A stretch of 64,000 nucleotides of DNA from Clostridia bacterium (lineage in GTDB: Bacteria > Bacillota > Clostridia > UMGS1883 > UMGS1540). Made by a program: the position numbers and the translations under genes. The stretch covers positions 1-64,000 of the forward strand of contig JAFSYJ010000032.1 in assembly GCA_017450025.1 (NCBI GenBank), given 5' to 3'. Positions 52,531 through 61,364 of the stretch are shown here, one piece after another; position 1 is the stretch's first letter, and the number at the start of each line of letters is the position of its first letter. The notes below the pieces were generated by a model. The model was not told the DNA's origin. It was given only the letters and a program-made list of their open reading frames with translations, and did no database searches.

Positions 52531-53586
52531 TTATAAAAATTGCAGATCTTCTGATTTTTTCATAATATGAATATCGTTCGGGAAAATATTTATTCCAACA
52601 TTTTCTCCGGGCTGCTCCGGCATAGTGCTTTGAACCTGCCATATTATGTCGCCGCATTCAACCCTCATTTCATAATGCACGCCCTTGAAAAATACGGATT
52701 TTACCGTTCCGGAGAGCATACCTTCGCCTGACGGTACAAGCTTTATATCCTCAGGCCTTATCACTACATCTATTTCTTCGTTTTTCCCAAAGCCTTTATC
52801 TACACATTCAAACTTGCGGCCTGCAAAAGAAACGCTGAAGTCCTCCAGCATAACGCCGCCTACGATATTGCTCTCGCCGATAAAGCGCGCCACAAAACGG
52901 TTTTTGGGCTCATTATAAATATCGACAGGCGTGCCTATCTGCTGGATCTCGCCTTTACTCATAACCACGATCGTATCACTCATTGTAAGGGCTTCTTCCT
53001 GATCGTGAGTTACATATATAAAAGTGATACCGAGGGAATCCTTTAGCTTTTTGAGTTCGTGCTGCATCTCCTGACGCAGTTTTAAGTCCAAAGCGCCCAA
53101 AGGCTCGTCAAAAAGTATTATTTCAGGCTCGCAGACTATTGCGCGGGCAATTGCAACGCGCTGCTGCTGACCGCCCGAAAGCGAATCAGGCTTGCGCTTT
53201 TCATAGCCCGACAGGTTTATGAGCTTCAAGGCCCACTTGACCTTTTCCTGAATATAGTCCTTGGGCATTTTTTTGATTTTAAGTCCGAAAGCAATGTTCT
53301 CGTAAATATTCATATGAGGAAAGAGCGAATACTTTTGAAAAACCGTGTTAAAGTTACGCTTGTTCGGAGGGATTGTTTGTATATCCTGATTCTTATAAAG
53401 AACCTGTCCTGTGTCAGGCTTATCAAAACCGCCGATTATACGCAGGGTGGTTGTTTTGCCGCAGCCCGAAGGACCGAGCAGAGTAATAAATTCGTTCTTT
53501 CTAATATATAAATTAAAATTGCTTAAAACAGGAGTGTCATCAAAGGATTTTGATATATTTATTAAATCTATAATGTGTTCTCCCAA
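52531..53586 (-). CDS. potA: Spermidine/putrescine ABC transporter, ATP-binding protein
   Basis: A 351-residue ABC ATPase with a C-terminal TOBE domain. Walker A GPSGCGKT is near residue 38, the signature is [16 protein letters not shown], and Walker B is [12 protein letters not shown]. The C-terminal third ([17 protein letters not shown]) is the TOBE-type regulatory part. It is the last gene of the polyamine operon, 12 bases after potD, whereas in most organisms potA comes first. Confidence 0.93.
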   Translation of the reverse strand: MGEHIIDLINISKSFDDTPVLSNFNLYIRKNEFITLLGPSGCGKTTTLRIIGGFDKPDTGQVLYKNQDIQTIPPNKRNFNTVFQKYSLFPHMNIYENIAFGLKIKKMPKDYIQEKVKWALKLINLSGYEKRKPDSLSGGQQQRVAIARAIVCEPEIILFDEPLGALDLKLRQEMQHELKKLKDSLGITFIYVTHDQEEALTMSDTIVVMSKGEIQQIGTPVDIYNEPKNRFVARFIGESNIVGGVMLEDFSVSFAGRKFECVDKGFGKNEEIDVVIRPEDIKLVPSGEGMLSGTVKSVFFKGVHYEMRVECGDIIWQVQSTMPEQPGENVGINIFPNDIHIMKKSEDLQFL

Positions 53587-53598
53587 TTTTGTTCCTCC

Positions 53599-54639
53599 TT
53601 AGATAGAAGCGATAAAGTCAGTCCATATTTTGTCATACAGATCTGTTTTATCTTTAAGGTAGCTGTAAACCTCCGCGGATTCCAAGATGGCGTCATCAGG
53701 ATATTGGAAGGATTTTTTAGTTTTTTCGGGAAGCTCTTCATACGCTCCCGTGTGAGGCGTTGAATACCCTATCTCAAGAGCGTTTTTAAGCGCTGTTTCA
53801 GTCTCGCACATAAAGTTTATGAAAAGCTCGGCTTCTTCTTTGTGTTCTGCGTTTTTCGGGATAACCATAGCGTCAACAAAGTAGTTTGTTCCGTCTGACG
53901 GAATAGCAAAGTCAAGGTCGGGATTTTCACTGATGCAGTATGCCGCGTCGCCTGAATACATAACAGCCATCGGGGCTTCTCCCGCTATCATCTTATCCAT
54001 TCCCTCGTCATTTACTCTGCCTGCAACATTGGGCTTTTGTGCAATGAGCTTTTCTTTGGCTTCCTTGAGTTCTTTTTCGCTTGTGGAATTCATTGAATAG
54101 CCGAGGCTTTTAAGCGTAAGACCGAGTGTGTCGCGCATATCGTTTTTCATAAGAACGCTGCGCTCGTACTTCGGGTCAAAAAGTGTGTTCCAGGTGAAAT
54201 CCTTTTCGGACACCTTTGTTTTATCGTAAAGAATACCCAACGTTCCCCACATATACGGCACGGAATATTCGTTTTCGGGGTCATAAGACCACCCCTTGTA
54301 TTTGTCGTCAATATATGAATAATTGGGGATATTGTCAAAATTAAGCTTTTGGAGCAAATCCTCATCTATAAGACGGGCAATCATATAGTCAGACGGGATC
54401 AGAACATCATAGCTTGATCCGCCGCCTTTAAGCTTTGTGTACATTGTCTCGTTATCGGCGTAAGTCTCATAGTTTATTTTAATATTTGGGTATTTTGCCT
54501 CAAAATCGTCAAGAACAGACTCGTCAATGTATTCGCCCCAATTATAAACATTGAGGGTAATCCTGTCCGAATTTCCGCCGCACGCGCTTAAGCTAAGCGC
54601 GACAAGAACAATACTGAGCAAAATAGCTAATTTTTTCAT
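53599..54639 (-). CDS. potD: Spermidine/putrescine ABC transporter, substrate-binding lipoprotein
   Basis: A 346-residue PotD-type binding protein. The lipoprotein signal ends in LSLSAC with lipidated Cys20. The mature protein begins with LNVYNWGEYIDESVLDDFE, the polyamine-binding-protein signature, and has YDVLIPSDYMIARL and WGTLGILYDK in the lobes. It captures putrescine or spermidine outside the cell. Its start overlaps the potC stop by four bases. Confidence 0.94.
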   Translation of the reverse strand: MKKLAILLSIVLVALSLSACGGNSDRITLNVYNWGEYIDESVLDDFEAKYPNIKINYETYADNETMYTKLKGGGSSYDVLIPSDYMIARLIDEDLLQKLNFDNIPNYSYIDDKYKGWSYDPENEYSVPYMWGTLGILYDKTKVSEKDFTWNTLFDPKYERSVLMKNDMRDTLGLTLKSLGYSMNSTSEKELKEAKEKLIAQKPNVAGRVNDEGMDKMIAGEAPMAVMYSGDAAYCISENPDLDFAIPSDGTNYFVDAMVIPKNAEHKEEAELFINFMCETETALKNALEIGYSTPHTGAYEELPEKTKKSFQYPDDAILESAEVYSYLKDKTDLYDKIWTDFIASI

Positions 54640-55415
54640 TTTACATTTCTCCTTTGATCGTGGTTGCTTCTCAAGTTCATCACTAAAAGAAGTATTATTA
54701 CAGCGGCAAACATCAGCGATGAAAGCGCGTAATTTTCGGGATTTACACCTGTTTTTGACGAATAGACGAGAATGGAAATATTTTGCACGCCTGCGCCTGT
54801 ATTGAAAAAGCTTATCACAAAATCGTCTATCGACAGAGTGAGCGACATCAAAAAGCCGCTTATAATACCCGGCATAATATCCGGTATGATTATTTTTGAG
54901 TATGCGGTTAAAGGCGTCGCACCGAGGTCAAGCGCGGCTTCGTAAACGCTGCGGTTTATTCCGTAAAGCTTTGGCAACACAGACAAAATAACATACGGAA
55001 TACAAAATGTTATATGCGATATTAAAAGCGTTGTAAAACCGAGCCTGAATCTCAAAAATGTAAACAGCATCATCAGAGAGACGCCTGTTACTATATCGGA
55101 ATTCATCATCGGGATATATGTTATGTTAAGCATTGTCTTGCGGAACTTTTCCGAGGAATTATGAAGCGCTATCGCCGAAATTGTTCCTATGACTGTTGAG
55201 ATCACAGCCGCCAAAAGAGCAACAATAACAGTTGTGACGAGAGCGTCCATCATTGACGAATTATGAAAAAGCCTTTGGTACCATACCGTTGAAAAGCCGC
55301 CCCACCTGCCGCGCGATTTTGCGCTGTTAAAAGAAAAAATAACAAGCGTTAAAATCGGAAGGTACAAAAACAGCAAAACGATATAGAAGTAAGCTTTACT
55401 GAAAAACTTTTTCAC
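54636..55415 (-). CDS. potC: Spermidine/putrescine ABC transporter, permease PotC
   Basis: A 259-residue permease with six expected membrane segments. Recognisable features are YLPILTLVIFSFNSAKSRGRWGGFSTVWY in the first part and the EAA loop EAALDLGATPLTAYSKIIIPDIMPGI, followed by LSIDDFVISFF. Overlaps of four bases with both potB and potD point to one tightly coupled operon. Confidence 0.93.
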   Translation of the reverse strand: MKKFFSKAYFYIVLLFLYLPILTLVIFSFNSAKSRGRWGGFSTVWYQRLFHNSSMMDALVTTVIVALLAAVISTVIGTISAIALHNSSEKFRKTMLNITYIPMMNSDIVTGVSLMMLFTFLRFRLGFTTLLISHITFCIPYVILSVLPKLYGINRSVYEAALDLGATPLTAYSKIIIPDIMPGIISGFLMSLTLSIDDFVISFFNTGAGVQNISILVYSSKTGVNPENYALSSLMFAAVIILLLVMNLRSNHDQRRNVK

Positions 55416-56242
55416 AGCATAGTCACCTCCGGCTCATCAGTAAATCGGTTTATGATCCACATACATATAAACACAACAATCATTACGACGATGGAAATGG
55501 CCGCGCCAAAGCCCCAGTTGCTTGCCCTTGTAAACTGCTGTTCTATAATATCACCGATGAGGATCACATTGCCGCTGCCCAAAAACTGCGATATTACAAA
55601 AGTTGTAACTCCCGGAACAAACACCATTGTTATTCCCGAAAGAACGCCGGGGATACTCAAGGGCAAAATAATGCGTGTAAATCTCGTGTAAGCGTTACTT
55701 CCCAAATCCTCTGCCGCCTCCAGAATATTTGGCGAAATTTTACATATAGATGAATAAATGGGAAAAATCATATACGGCAGAAGGTTATACACCATGCCGA
55801 ACACAACAGCGTTTTCATTGCCGAGAAAGGTATGAGTTCCAAGACCAAGCGCGTCAAGGATTGTATTTATAACCCCCGTGCCTTCCAAAAGAGTCAGCCA
55901 AGCGTAGGTACGCAGGAGAAAATTCATCCACATCGGAGCTATAAACAAAACAAGCAGCAGAGCCTTTTTCTTAAAAGTGTTCCCTGCCAAGATCATTGCA
56001 ACAGGATAGCCTGCAAAAAGGCAAATAGCCGTCGCAATAAGCGAAAGCTTGAGTGAGCGCGCCAGCACGAGCAAAAGGTCGGGTCGGATAAAAGACTTAA
56101 AGTTTTCAAAGGAAAACTGTAAAATATTACCGTCGGATTTTGTAAAGGCATAATAGGCAATCAGAGCAAGCGGAACTAAAATAAGCAATACCATCCAAAG
56201 AACAAACGGAAATAAAACTACTGCTTTTCCCAACTTTTTCAA
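55412..56242 (-). CDS. potB: Spermidine/putrescine ABC transporter, permease PotB
   Basis: A 276-residue permease with six predicted membrane segments. The EAA loop is EAAEDLGSNAYTRFTRIILPLSIPGV, and MNFLLRTYAWLTLLEGTGVIN is the typical PotB segment. It is the first structural gene after the regulator (25-base gap) and overlaps potC. Confidence 0.93.
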   Translation of the reverse strand: MKKLGKAVVLFPFVLWMVLLILVPLALIAYYAFTKSDGNILQFSFENFKSFIRPDLLLVLARSLKLSLIATAICLFAGYPVAMILAGNTFKKKALLLVLFIAPMWMNFLLRTYAWLTLLEGTGVINTILDALGLGTHTFLGNENAVVFGMVYNLLPYMIFPIYSSICKISPNILEAAEDLGSNAYTRFTRIILPLSIPGVLSGITMVFVPGVTTFVISQFLGSGNVILIGDIIEQQFTRASNWGFGAAISIVVMIVVFICMWIINRFTDEPEVTML

Positions 56243-56267
56243 TTGCCCGATCTCCTTTCATAACAAA

Positions 56268-56807
56268 TTAAAATGTAGGCGGCGAGGACACCCAAAGTAC
56301 CGTCGCTGCGTTTTTTGAATCATTTGATAAAAAGTGCGGAAGCCTTGCCTTAAAATAAAAGCACTCGCCCTTTTTGACCTTGTAGTTATTCTGTCCTATA
56401 TGCAGAATTATATTGCCTGACATCACATATCCGAATTCTTCGCCTTCGTGTGCGGAATGTTCCTCGGTCGCACCGCCCGGGTCAATATCGACCTTGATAG
56501 GCTCCATTTCGTTTTTCTGCGCGTCGGACACAAGCCAGTGTATTTTATAGCCTTCTTCGTACTCTGCAACAATTACATCTTCTTTTTTGTAAACGGTTTT
56601 TTCCGAATCAAGATCGCTCCAGAATTCGGTAAAATTAGTGCCGAGGCATGAGAGTATGTCCTCCAGAGTTGACAGGGAAGGAGATGTTAAATCGGCTTCA
56701 AGCTGTGAGATAAATCCTTTTGTCAAATCACACCGCGCGCCAAGCTCGGATTGTGTCAAATTGTTTTTCAGCCTTAAATTTTTGATTTTGTGGCCTATTT
56801 TAATCAT
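56268..56807 (-). CDS. XRE-cupin transcriptional regulator of the polyamine operon
   Basis: A 179-residue protein with an N-terminal helix-turn-helix (KIKNLRLKNNLTQSELGARC) and a C-terminal cupin (HEGEEFGYVMSGNIILHIGQNNYKVKKGECFYF). This PuuR-like architecture often regulates polyamine genes, and it is the first gene of the pot operon here, so it probably senses polyamines and controls its own operon. The ATG at 56807 follows CAGGTGA; an upstream in-frame start lacks such a site. Confidence 0.9.
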   Translation of the reverse strand: MIKIGHKIKNLRLKNNLTQSELGARCDLTKGFISQLEADLTSPSLSTLEDILSCLGTNFTEFWSDLDSEKTVYKKEDVIVAEYEEGYKIHWLVSDAQKNEMEPIKVDIDPGGATEEHSAHEGEEFGYVMSGNIILHIGQNNYKVKKGECFYFKARLPHFLSNDSKNAATVLWVSSPPTF

Positions 56808-56867
56808 AATATCACCTGAAAGGTTAATTAAAATATACTTAAAGTTTAATTTTTGTAAACAAAAACA

Positions 56868-56896
56868 ATTAAAACACACTTTGCGATATTTGTCAA
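56868..56896 (-). promoter_or_regulatory. Promoter of the polyamine operon
   Basis: TTGACA (56891-56896), 17-base spacer, TTTAAT (56868-56873) on the minus strand. The motif TTTTAATT occurs at the -10 and again about 40 bases downstream in the leader; either could be part of an operator. Confidence 0.75.
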
Positions 56897-56976
56897 TAGT
56901 TTAGAGCAAAATAATATAACATTTTTTATTTGTTTGACGCATAATAAAAGTAAAAAGCTGAAATTTGCCGTAAAAC

Positions 56977-57005
56977 TTGACTTTTTTTGGTATTTTTAGT
57001 AAAAT
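56977..57005 (+). promoter_or_regulatory. Promoter of the zinc-ribbon membrane protein gene
   Basis: TTGACT (56977-56982), 17-base spacer, TAAAAT (57000-57005). Confidence 0.78.
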
Positions 57006-57033
57006 TAATCTATAAAGAAAAGGAGTTGATTGA

Positions 57034-58113
57034 ATGAAATACTGTTCTCAATGCGGAAATCAAAACGACGACAACGCCAGATTTTGCGCAAAATGCGGCG
57101 CAACGCTCGGAGCACAACAGAGTACACCACAACAGAATACATATACACAGCAGCAGGGGTTTGTTCAACCTATACAAGGAGTGACAAAAAGGCTTGCTTC
57201 AAATGACGCCATAAATGCGCTTAAGCTTACGGGCTCGGGCGGTGCGTTTATGACGCTGGCGATTGCGTACAGCATATCGGTACTTATAACGGTGGTTTCT
57301 GTTTTTAGAAATATTGTTTCAATGCTTGATGTGGCATCATACTTACCTTCCGGCACGATTGCATCTTCGATTGGCGGCAGTATTATAAGCCTCGCAATCT
57401 GTGGCATTATGCTGGCGGCGTACTGGAAGATTTATTCAGAATCCCGCAAAACCGGCGACATGTTTAAAACAGGAGGACTTTCGATTTTCAGCGTCTTTTT
57501 GTGGATCGCCTTTGTGTTATTATGTATAGGCGTGTTTGCTATGATCGTTTTGTCTTTTATTGCCGGTATAGCGAGCAGGGAAACAGGTATAGGCATAGCG
57601 GTATTTTTAATAACGCTTGTCGTTTTGATACCTTCCCTTTTGTATATTTTATTTGCGGCAAAATCTGTGGGCAATGCAAAAAAGACAGCCCAGACGGGAA
57701 TCGTAGCAGGTAAAGCGTCTGTGTATGTGGCGGTTATAAATATTATTCTTGCGATTTTTGCTTTTCTTTCAATGTTTACATCGGCCGAAATGCAGTCGGG
57801 GCTGGGAGACTTGCTTTATTACGATATGGACTTGCCGGGAGAGGTTGTTGCACCTATAATGAGCATTGTGGGAGGCAGCGGATTTTTGATGATTTTGACG
57901 AAGATCGTGAGCGTTGTAAGTTATATCGCATCTACTGTTGTAATATTTAACTATAATGCAAAGATTACTCCTTTGATGAACAGCAGCGCAGTGCCTTACG
58001 CCCAACCTGCGTACAGACCTAATGCAAATCCGTATTCAAACGGAGTTCAGCAGCCAACGGAGCCGATTCCGCCGGTAAACCCACCGCAGGACACAAATAA
58101 CGATATATTATAA
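57034..58113 (+). CDS. Zinc-ribbon multi-pass membrane protein of unknown function
   Basis: A 359-residue protein. The N-terminal zinc ribbon has Cys4, Cys7, Cys18 and Cys21 (MKYCSQCGNQNDDNARFCAK). A glutamine-rich linker follows, then about five or six hydrophobic segments between residues 65 and 315, and a proline/asparagine-rich tail. The zinc-ribbon plus membrane layout is common in clostridia without a known function. Monocistronic with its own promoter and terminator. The ribbon probably faces the cytoplasm. Confidence 0.82.
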   Translation: MKYCSQCGNQNDDNARFCAKCGATLGAQQSTPQQNTYTQQQGFVQPIQGVTKRLASNDAINALKLTGSGGAFMTLAIAYSISVLITVVSVFRNIVSMLDVASYLPSGTIASSIGGSIISLAICGIMLAAYWKIYSESRKTGDMFKTGGLSIFSVFLWIAFVLLCIGVFAMIVLSFIAGIASRETGIGIAVFLITLVVLIPSLLYILFAAKSVGNAKKTAQTGIVAGKASVYVAVINIILAIFAFLSMFTSAEMQSGLGDLLYYDMDLPGEVVAPIMSIVGGSGFLMILTKIVSVVSYIASTVVIFNYNAKITPLMNSSAVPYAQPAYRPNANPYSNGVQQPTEPIPPVNPPQDTNNDIL

Positions 58114-58122
58114 AGTAAAGAT

Positions 58123-58146
58123 GCCGTCATTTTGACGGCTCTTTTT
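58123..58146 (+). terminator. Terminator after the zinc-ribbon protein gene
   Basis: GCCGTCA (58123-58129) pairs with TGACGGC (58133-58139) across a 3-base loop, followed by TCTTTTT. Confidence 0.88.
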
Positions 58147-58178
58147 ATAATGTTTACACATTATTTAATTTATAGGTA

Positions 58179-58207
58179 TTGTAATCAAAAAAGAAATCTG
58201 TTAAAAT
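58179..58207 (+). promoter_or_regulatory. Promoter of yqhQ-prmC
   Basis: TTGTAA (58179-58184), 17-base spacer, TAAAAT (58202-58207). Confidence 0.68.
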
Positions 58208-58236
58208 AGCAGTATATCAATTAAAGGAATGATTTT

Positions 58237-59154
58237 ATGAACGCTGAACATAAAACAAGTATAGGCGGGCAGGCTCTTATTGAAGGCGTTATGATGCGCG
58301 GGCCGCGTACAACGGCTATGGCTGTCTGGAACCCCGAGGACGAGCTTGTAATTGAAAAATGGCCTACTCCCGGACAAAACAAAAACAGTATATTGAAGCT
58401 GCCGTTTGTGCGCGGAATATTTAATATGATAGATTCGCTGCGTTTTGGATACAAGTGCTTAATGCGCTCCGCTGAAATAGCAGGACTTGAGGAAGAAGAA
58501 AAAAACGACAAGAAAACGGGTGTTATTATGGGATTTCTGATGACGATCAGCACCGTTCTCGCCATAATTCTTTCGATAGGGTTATTTATTTATTTACCGG
58601 CAAAGCTCTACGAATGGGTTTCATCCGGTGCACCGTTTTTGCAGTCAAATCTCGGGCGCAGTGCGTTTGAGGGTGTACTGCGTATTATAATTTTTGTATG
58701 CTATATGCTCTTAATGCTTTTGATGAAGGATATACGGCGGACATTTATGTATCACGGAGCGGAGCATAAAACTATATTTTGCTACGAAGCCGGACTTGAA
58801 TTAACTGTTGAAAATGTACGCAAACAGCGCCGTTTCCATCCGCGCTGCGGCACATCGTTTATGATTCTTGTTCTGCTCGTAGGAATAATTGTTTCGATGT
58901 TTATTCCGTCAACACTTCCTGCGCTGTACCGCACGTTTATTAAGCTTTTGACGATACCTGTTATTGTCGGGATAGGATATGAGCTTATCAAGCTTGCAGG
59001 CAGGGCTGATAATATTTTTACCCGTATAATTTCTGCGCCGGGGCTTTGGCTTCAGCGCATCACAACACGCGAGCCTGACGATAAAATGATACAAGCCGCC
59101 ATTGCCGCAATGACAGAGGTGATTCCCGAAAACAAGGAAGAAGACAAATGGTAA
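58237..59154 (+). CDS. yqhQ: DUF1385 membrane protein YqhQ
   Basis: A 305-residue DUF1385 protein. The start (TSIGGQALIEGVMMRGPRTTAMAVW) and the HGAEHKTIFCYEAG and RFHPRCGTSFMI motifs are diagnostic. About four or five membrane segments lie in the middle. Function is unknown; the conserved His and Cys residues suggest metal binding. It overlaps prmC by seven bases, an arrangement frequent in Firmicutes. Confidence 0.92.
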   Translation: MNAEHKTSIGGQALIEGVMMRGPRTTAMAVWNPEDELVIEKWPTPGQNKNSILKLPFVRGIFNMIDSLRFGYKCLMRSAEIAGLEEEEKNDKKTGVIMGFLMTISTVLAIILSIGLFIYLPAKLYEWVSSGAPFLQSNLGRSAFEGVLRIIIFVCYMLLMLLMKDIRRTFMYHGAEHKTIFCYEAGLELTVENVRKQRRFHPRCGTSFMILVLLVGIIVSMFIPSTLPALYRTFIKLLTIPVIVGIGYELIKLAGRADNIFTRIISAPGLWLQRITTREPDDKMIQAAIAAMTEVIPENKEEDKW

Positions 59155-59960
59155 CGCTTGGTACACTTTTGAAAGACGCGCGTCTTGTGATTGAAAAATC
59201 AGACGCGCTTGTTTTGCTTTGCGAGCTTGTAAAAAAGGATAAAGGCTGGGTCCTGACGCACAGGAGCGAAGAGGTTTCTGACGATGTTTACGGCGAATAC
59301 AGAAAAATGGTAATGCGCCGCGCGGCAGGAGAACCTGTCGCGTATATAACGGGGAAAAAGGAATTTTATTCTCTTGATTTTGAAGTCACGCGCGATGTCC
59401 TTATCCCCAGACCCGACACAGAGGTTTTGGCAGAATGGGCGATTGAAAATTCAGACAGCCAGACGGAAGTTCTCGACATTTGCACAGGCAGCGGTTGTCT
59501 GGGGCTTACTGTCGCATATTATAAACAATGCAAGGTAACGCTTGTTGATATATCGGAGGCAGCGCTCGGAATTGCCAAAAGAAACGCGGAAATTTTAGGG
59601 ATAGACGCAGAGTTTGTTAAATGCGATATACTCACAGATACTTGCAGCGGAAGATATGATGTGATTATATCTAATCCTCCGTATGTTGAAACGCCGATGC
59701 TGGATTCGCTTATGCCAGATGTCCGCTTATATGAGCCCGAGCTTGCGCTTGACGGAGGCCGTGACGGACTGATGTTTTATCCTGTGATAATAAAAAAGGC
59801 AAGCAGTATTTTGAAGGATAACGGAAAACTCGGCGTTGAGGTTGGGATAGGTCAGGCAAAAGCCGTCGCGGAAACGATGAAGGAAAATAATTTTGAAAAT
59901 ATTACAGTTTTAAAAGATCTTGCAGGCATCGAGCGCGTCGTAACAGGATGTAAAAACTGA
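59148..59960 (+). CDS. prmC: Peptide chain release factor N5-glutamine methyltransferase
   Basis: A 270-residue enzyme that methylates the glutamine of the GGQ motif in RF1 and RF2. The SAM site is VLDICTGSGCLGL and the catalytic motif is SNPPYVE. RRAAGEPVAYITGKKEFYSLDF and LIPRPDTEVL are the family N-terminal signatures. prfA, its usual neighbour, is not adjacent here; yqhQ precedes it and a small open reading frame follows. Confidence 0.95.
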   Translation: MVTLGTLLKDARLVIEKSDALVLLCELVKKDKGWVLTHRSEEVSDDVYGEYRKMVMRRAAGEPVAYITGKKEFYSLDFEVTRDVLIPRPDTEVLAEWAIENSDSQTEVLDICTGSGCLGLTVAYYKQCKVTLVDISEAALGIAKRNAEILGIDAEFVKCDILTDTCSGRYDVIISNPPYVETPMLDSLMPDVRLYEPELALDGGRDGLMFYPVIIKKASSILKDNGKLGVEVGIGQAKAVAETMKENNFENITVLKDLAGIERVVTGCKN

Positions 59961-60014
59961 ACAAATAAAATCCTGCCGAATATACTGTTAATGGGGGAAT
60001 TTTGGTGGAAAAAT

Positions 60015-60149
60015 ATGAATAAATGTCAATTTACGGCATATCTTGAGGAGGCAAACGCATATCTGTGCTTGTTGAGTAAAAAGCTATGCCTGAAAAAACA
60101 GGAAAAGAAAGCGCAAAGCTTTTTTGATAAATTTAAAAATAAATGCTGA
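60015..60149 (+). CDS. Small cysteine- and lysine-containing protein, unknown
   Basis: A 44-codon frame downstream of prmC on the same strand, starting MNKCQFTAYLEEANAYLCLL, with GGTGG six bases before the ATG. It contains four cysteines (residues 4, 18, 25 and 44) and a basic, lysine-rich C-terminal half, and could form one amphipathic helix. Its stop lies inside the terminator stem. I do not recognise a family; it could be chance. Confidence 0.45.
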   Translation: MNKCQFTAYLEEANAYLCLLSKKLCLKKQEKKAQSFFDKFKNKC

Positions 60150-60178
60150 AGCTTTTAAACAGGCTTCAGCATTTATTT
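60137..60178. terminator. Bidirectional terminator between the prmC transcript and the HAD gene
   Basis: A 16-bp perfect stem (AAATAAATGCTGAAGC/GCTTCAGCATTTATTT) with a 10-base loop. It overlaps the stop codons of both the small frame (+) and the HAD hydrolase gene (-). Confidence 0.88.
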
Positions 60179-60911
60179 ATATGAAATTATATATAGCATC
60201 AGCAACGCCGCCGTCTGAAGCGTGACGGGCTTTATATGTGCAGTATTCAAAAAGCTTAGGCTCTGAATTTGCCACAGCCGCTCCGTTTTTGCAAACCTTG
60301 AACATTTCAACATCATTTTTGCTGTCGCCTATCGCAACACAATCATCTGCCGACAGCTTTATGTGCGGCAAAAGTATTTTTATGCCGTTGCCTTTGCTCG
60401 CGCCTTTTTTAACGCCTTCGCTGTACTGTTCGTACGAAAAAATCTGCAGCGTGTCGCAAAGGCGTTGTTCTTCTTCGTCAGTCAAGCGTGCGCAGGTGAA
60501 CTTTAAAATAGACTCGCTTGCGCATTTATCGCGTAAATGCTGCTCGCTTTTAAGGATCTCACGGTTGTCCTCGGTCATATTTTGCAAATAAGTAAAATGC
60601 GAGCCTTCAAATTTATTCCATTTGCCGTTCTTTTTGAAAATATTATAAACTCTTACGCAGTCTTCAGTGGGAACAGGGCAGGTGTATAATTCTTTATTGT
60701 CAAACTCAACATAAGCGCCGAGTCCGGCAATAATACCGTCATATTCGAGTCCCGGCATCAGCCGCCAAGGAATATAACTCTTTCCACGACCCGTATTAAA
60801 TACTACAAGATTGCCGCGTTTGCGGGCTTCTTTAATTGCCTTTATATTTTCGGACGGACAAACGCCGCCAAAAAACATTGTGTTGTCCAAATCTATGAAA
60901 AAAGCCGTCAT
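60177..60911 (-). CDS. HAD family hydrolase (Cof-like)
   Basis: A 244-residue haloacid dehalogenase-fold phosphatase. Motif I is FIDLDNTMF with Asp7 and Asp9, motif II is VFNTGRG, and motif IV is AIGDSKNDVEMF. The cap lies between motifs II and III, as in Cof-type (type IIB) enzymes acting on small phosphorylated metabolites. The substrate is unknown. It is the last gene of wecB-gltX-divIVA-HAD, two bases after the coiled-coil gene. Confidence 0.88.
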   Translation of the reverse strand: MTAFFIDLDNTMFFGGVCPSENIKAIKEARKRGNLVVFNTGRGKSYIPWRLMPGLEYDGIIAGLGAYVEFDNKELYTCPVPTEDCVRVYNIFKKNGKWNKFEGSHFTYLQNMTEDNREILKSEQHLRDKCASESILKFTCARLTDEEEQRLCDTLQIFSYEQYSEGVKKGASKGNGIKILLPHIKLSADDCVAIGDSKNDVEMFKVCKNGAAVANSEPKLFEYCTYKARHASDGGVADAIYNFI

Positions 60912-60913
60912 TT

Positions 60914-61345
60914 TTATTTATCATCGTCAACAAGGTCGTCCATCTGTGCCTCGTATTTTTTAAGAGTTGCAACGGCGGACATTTTAAGGCTGTTAATGTT
61001 TTCTTTCATTTTTTTTAGCTCTTCCTCTGCAAGCGCGATTTCGGCAGCTTTGTTTGCCTTGATCGTTGCCGCTTCCTCCTCTGCGTCTTCTATGATCTTT
61101 TTGGCGCGCAGTTCTGCGGAAATTACAGCCTTGGCAACAGCGTCTCTTTCTTTTTGCAGTTCTTCAAGTTTTTTAAAGCTTTCGGCATTTTCAGCAATTA
61201 AAGTTTGATTTTGGCTTTTTACCTCGGAAATTTCCTTCTTTTGTTCCTCTATCACCTTTTCATAATCACTTATAATGCTGTCAATATATGCCGTAACATC
61301 GTCCTTTTTGTAACCAAACAGCCCTTTTCTTATCGTGTTGTTCAT
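60914..61345 (-). CDS. DivIVA-domain coiled-coil protein
   Basis: A 143-residue protein starting with a short DivIVA-type N-terminal domain (RKGLFGYKKDDVTAYIDSI) followed by continuous coiled coil rich in alanine, glutamate and lysine (AELRAKKIIEDAEEEAATIK). DivIVA/GpsB-like proteins bind curved membrane and organise division or growth. This one is short, nearer GpsB in size. The ATG at 61345 fits the domain start, but AAAGGAG is 13 bases away, which is long. It overlaps nothing and follows gltX closely. Confidence 0.82.
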   Translation of the reverse strand: MNNTIRKGLFGYKKDDVTAYIDSIISDYEKVIEEQKKEISEVKSQNQTLIAENAESFKKLEELQKERDAVAKAVISAELRAKKIIEDAEEEAATIKANKAAEIALAEEELKKMKENINSLKMSAVATLKKYEAQMDDLVDDDK

Positions 61346-61364
61346 AGCGTAAAAATTACTCCTT

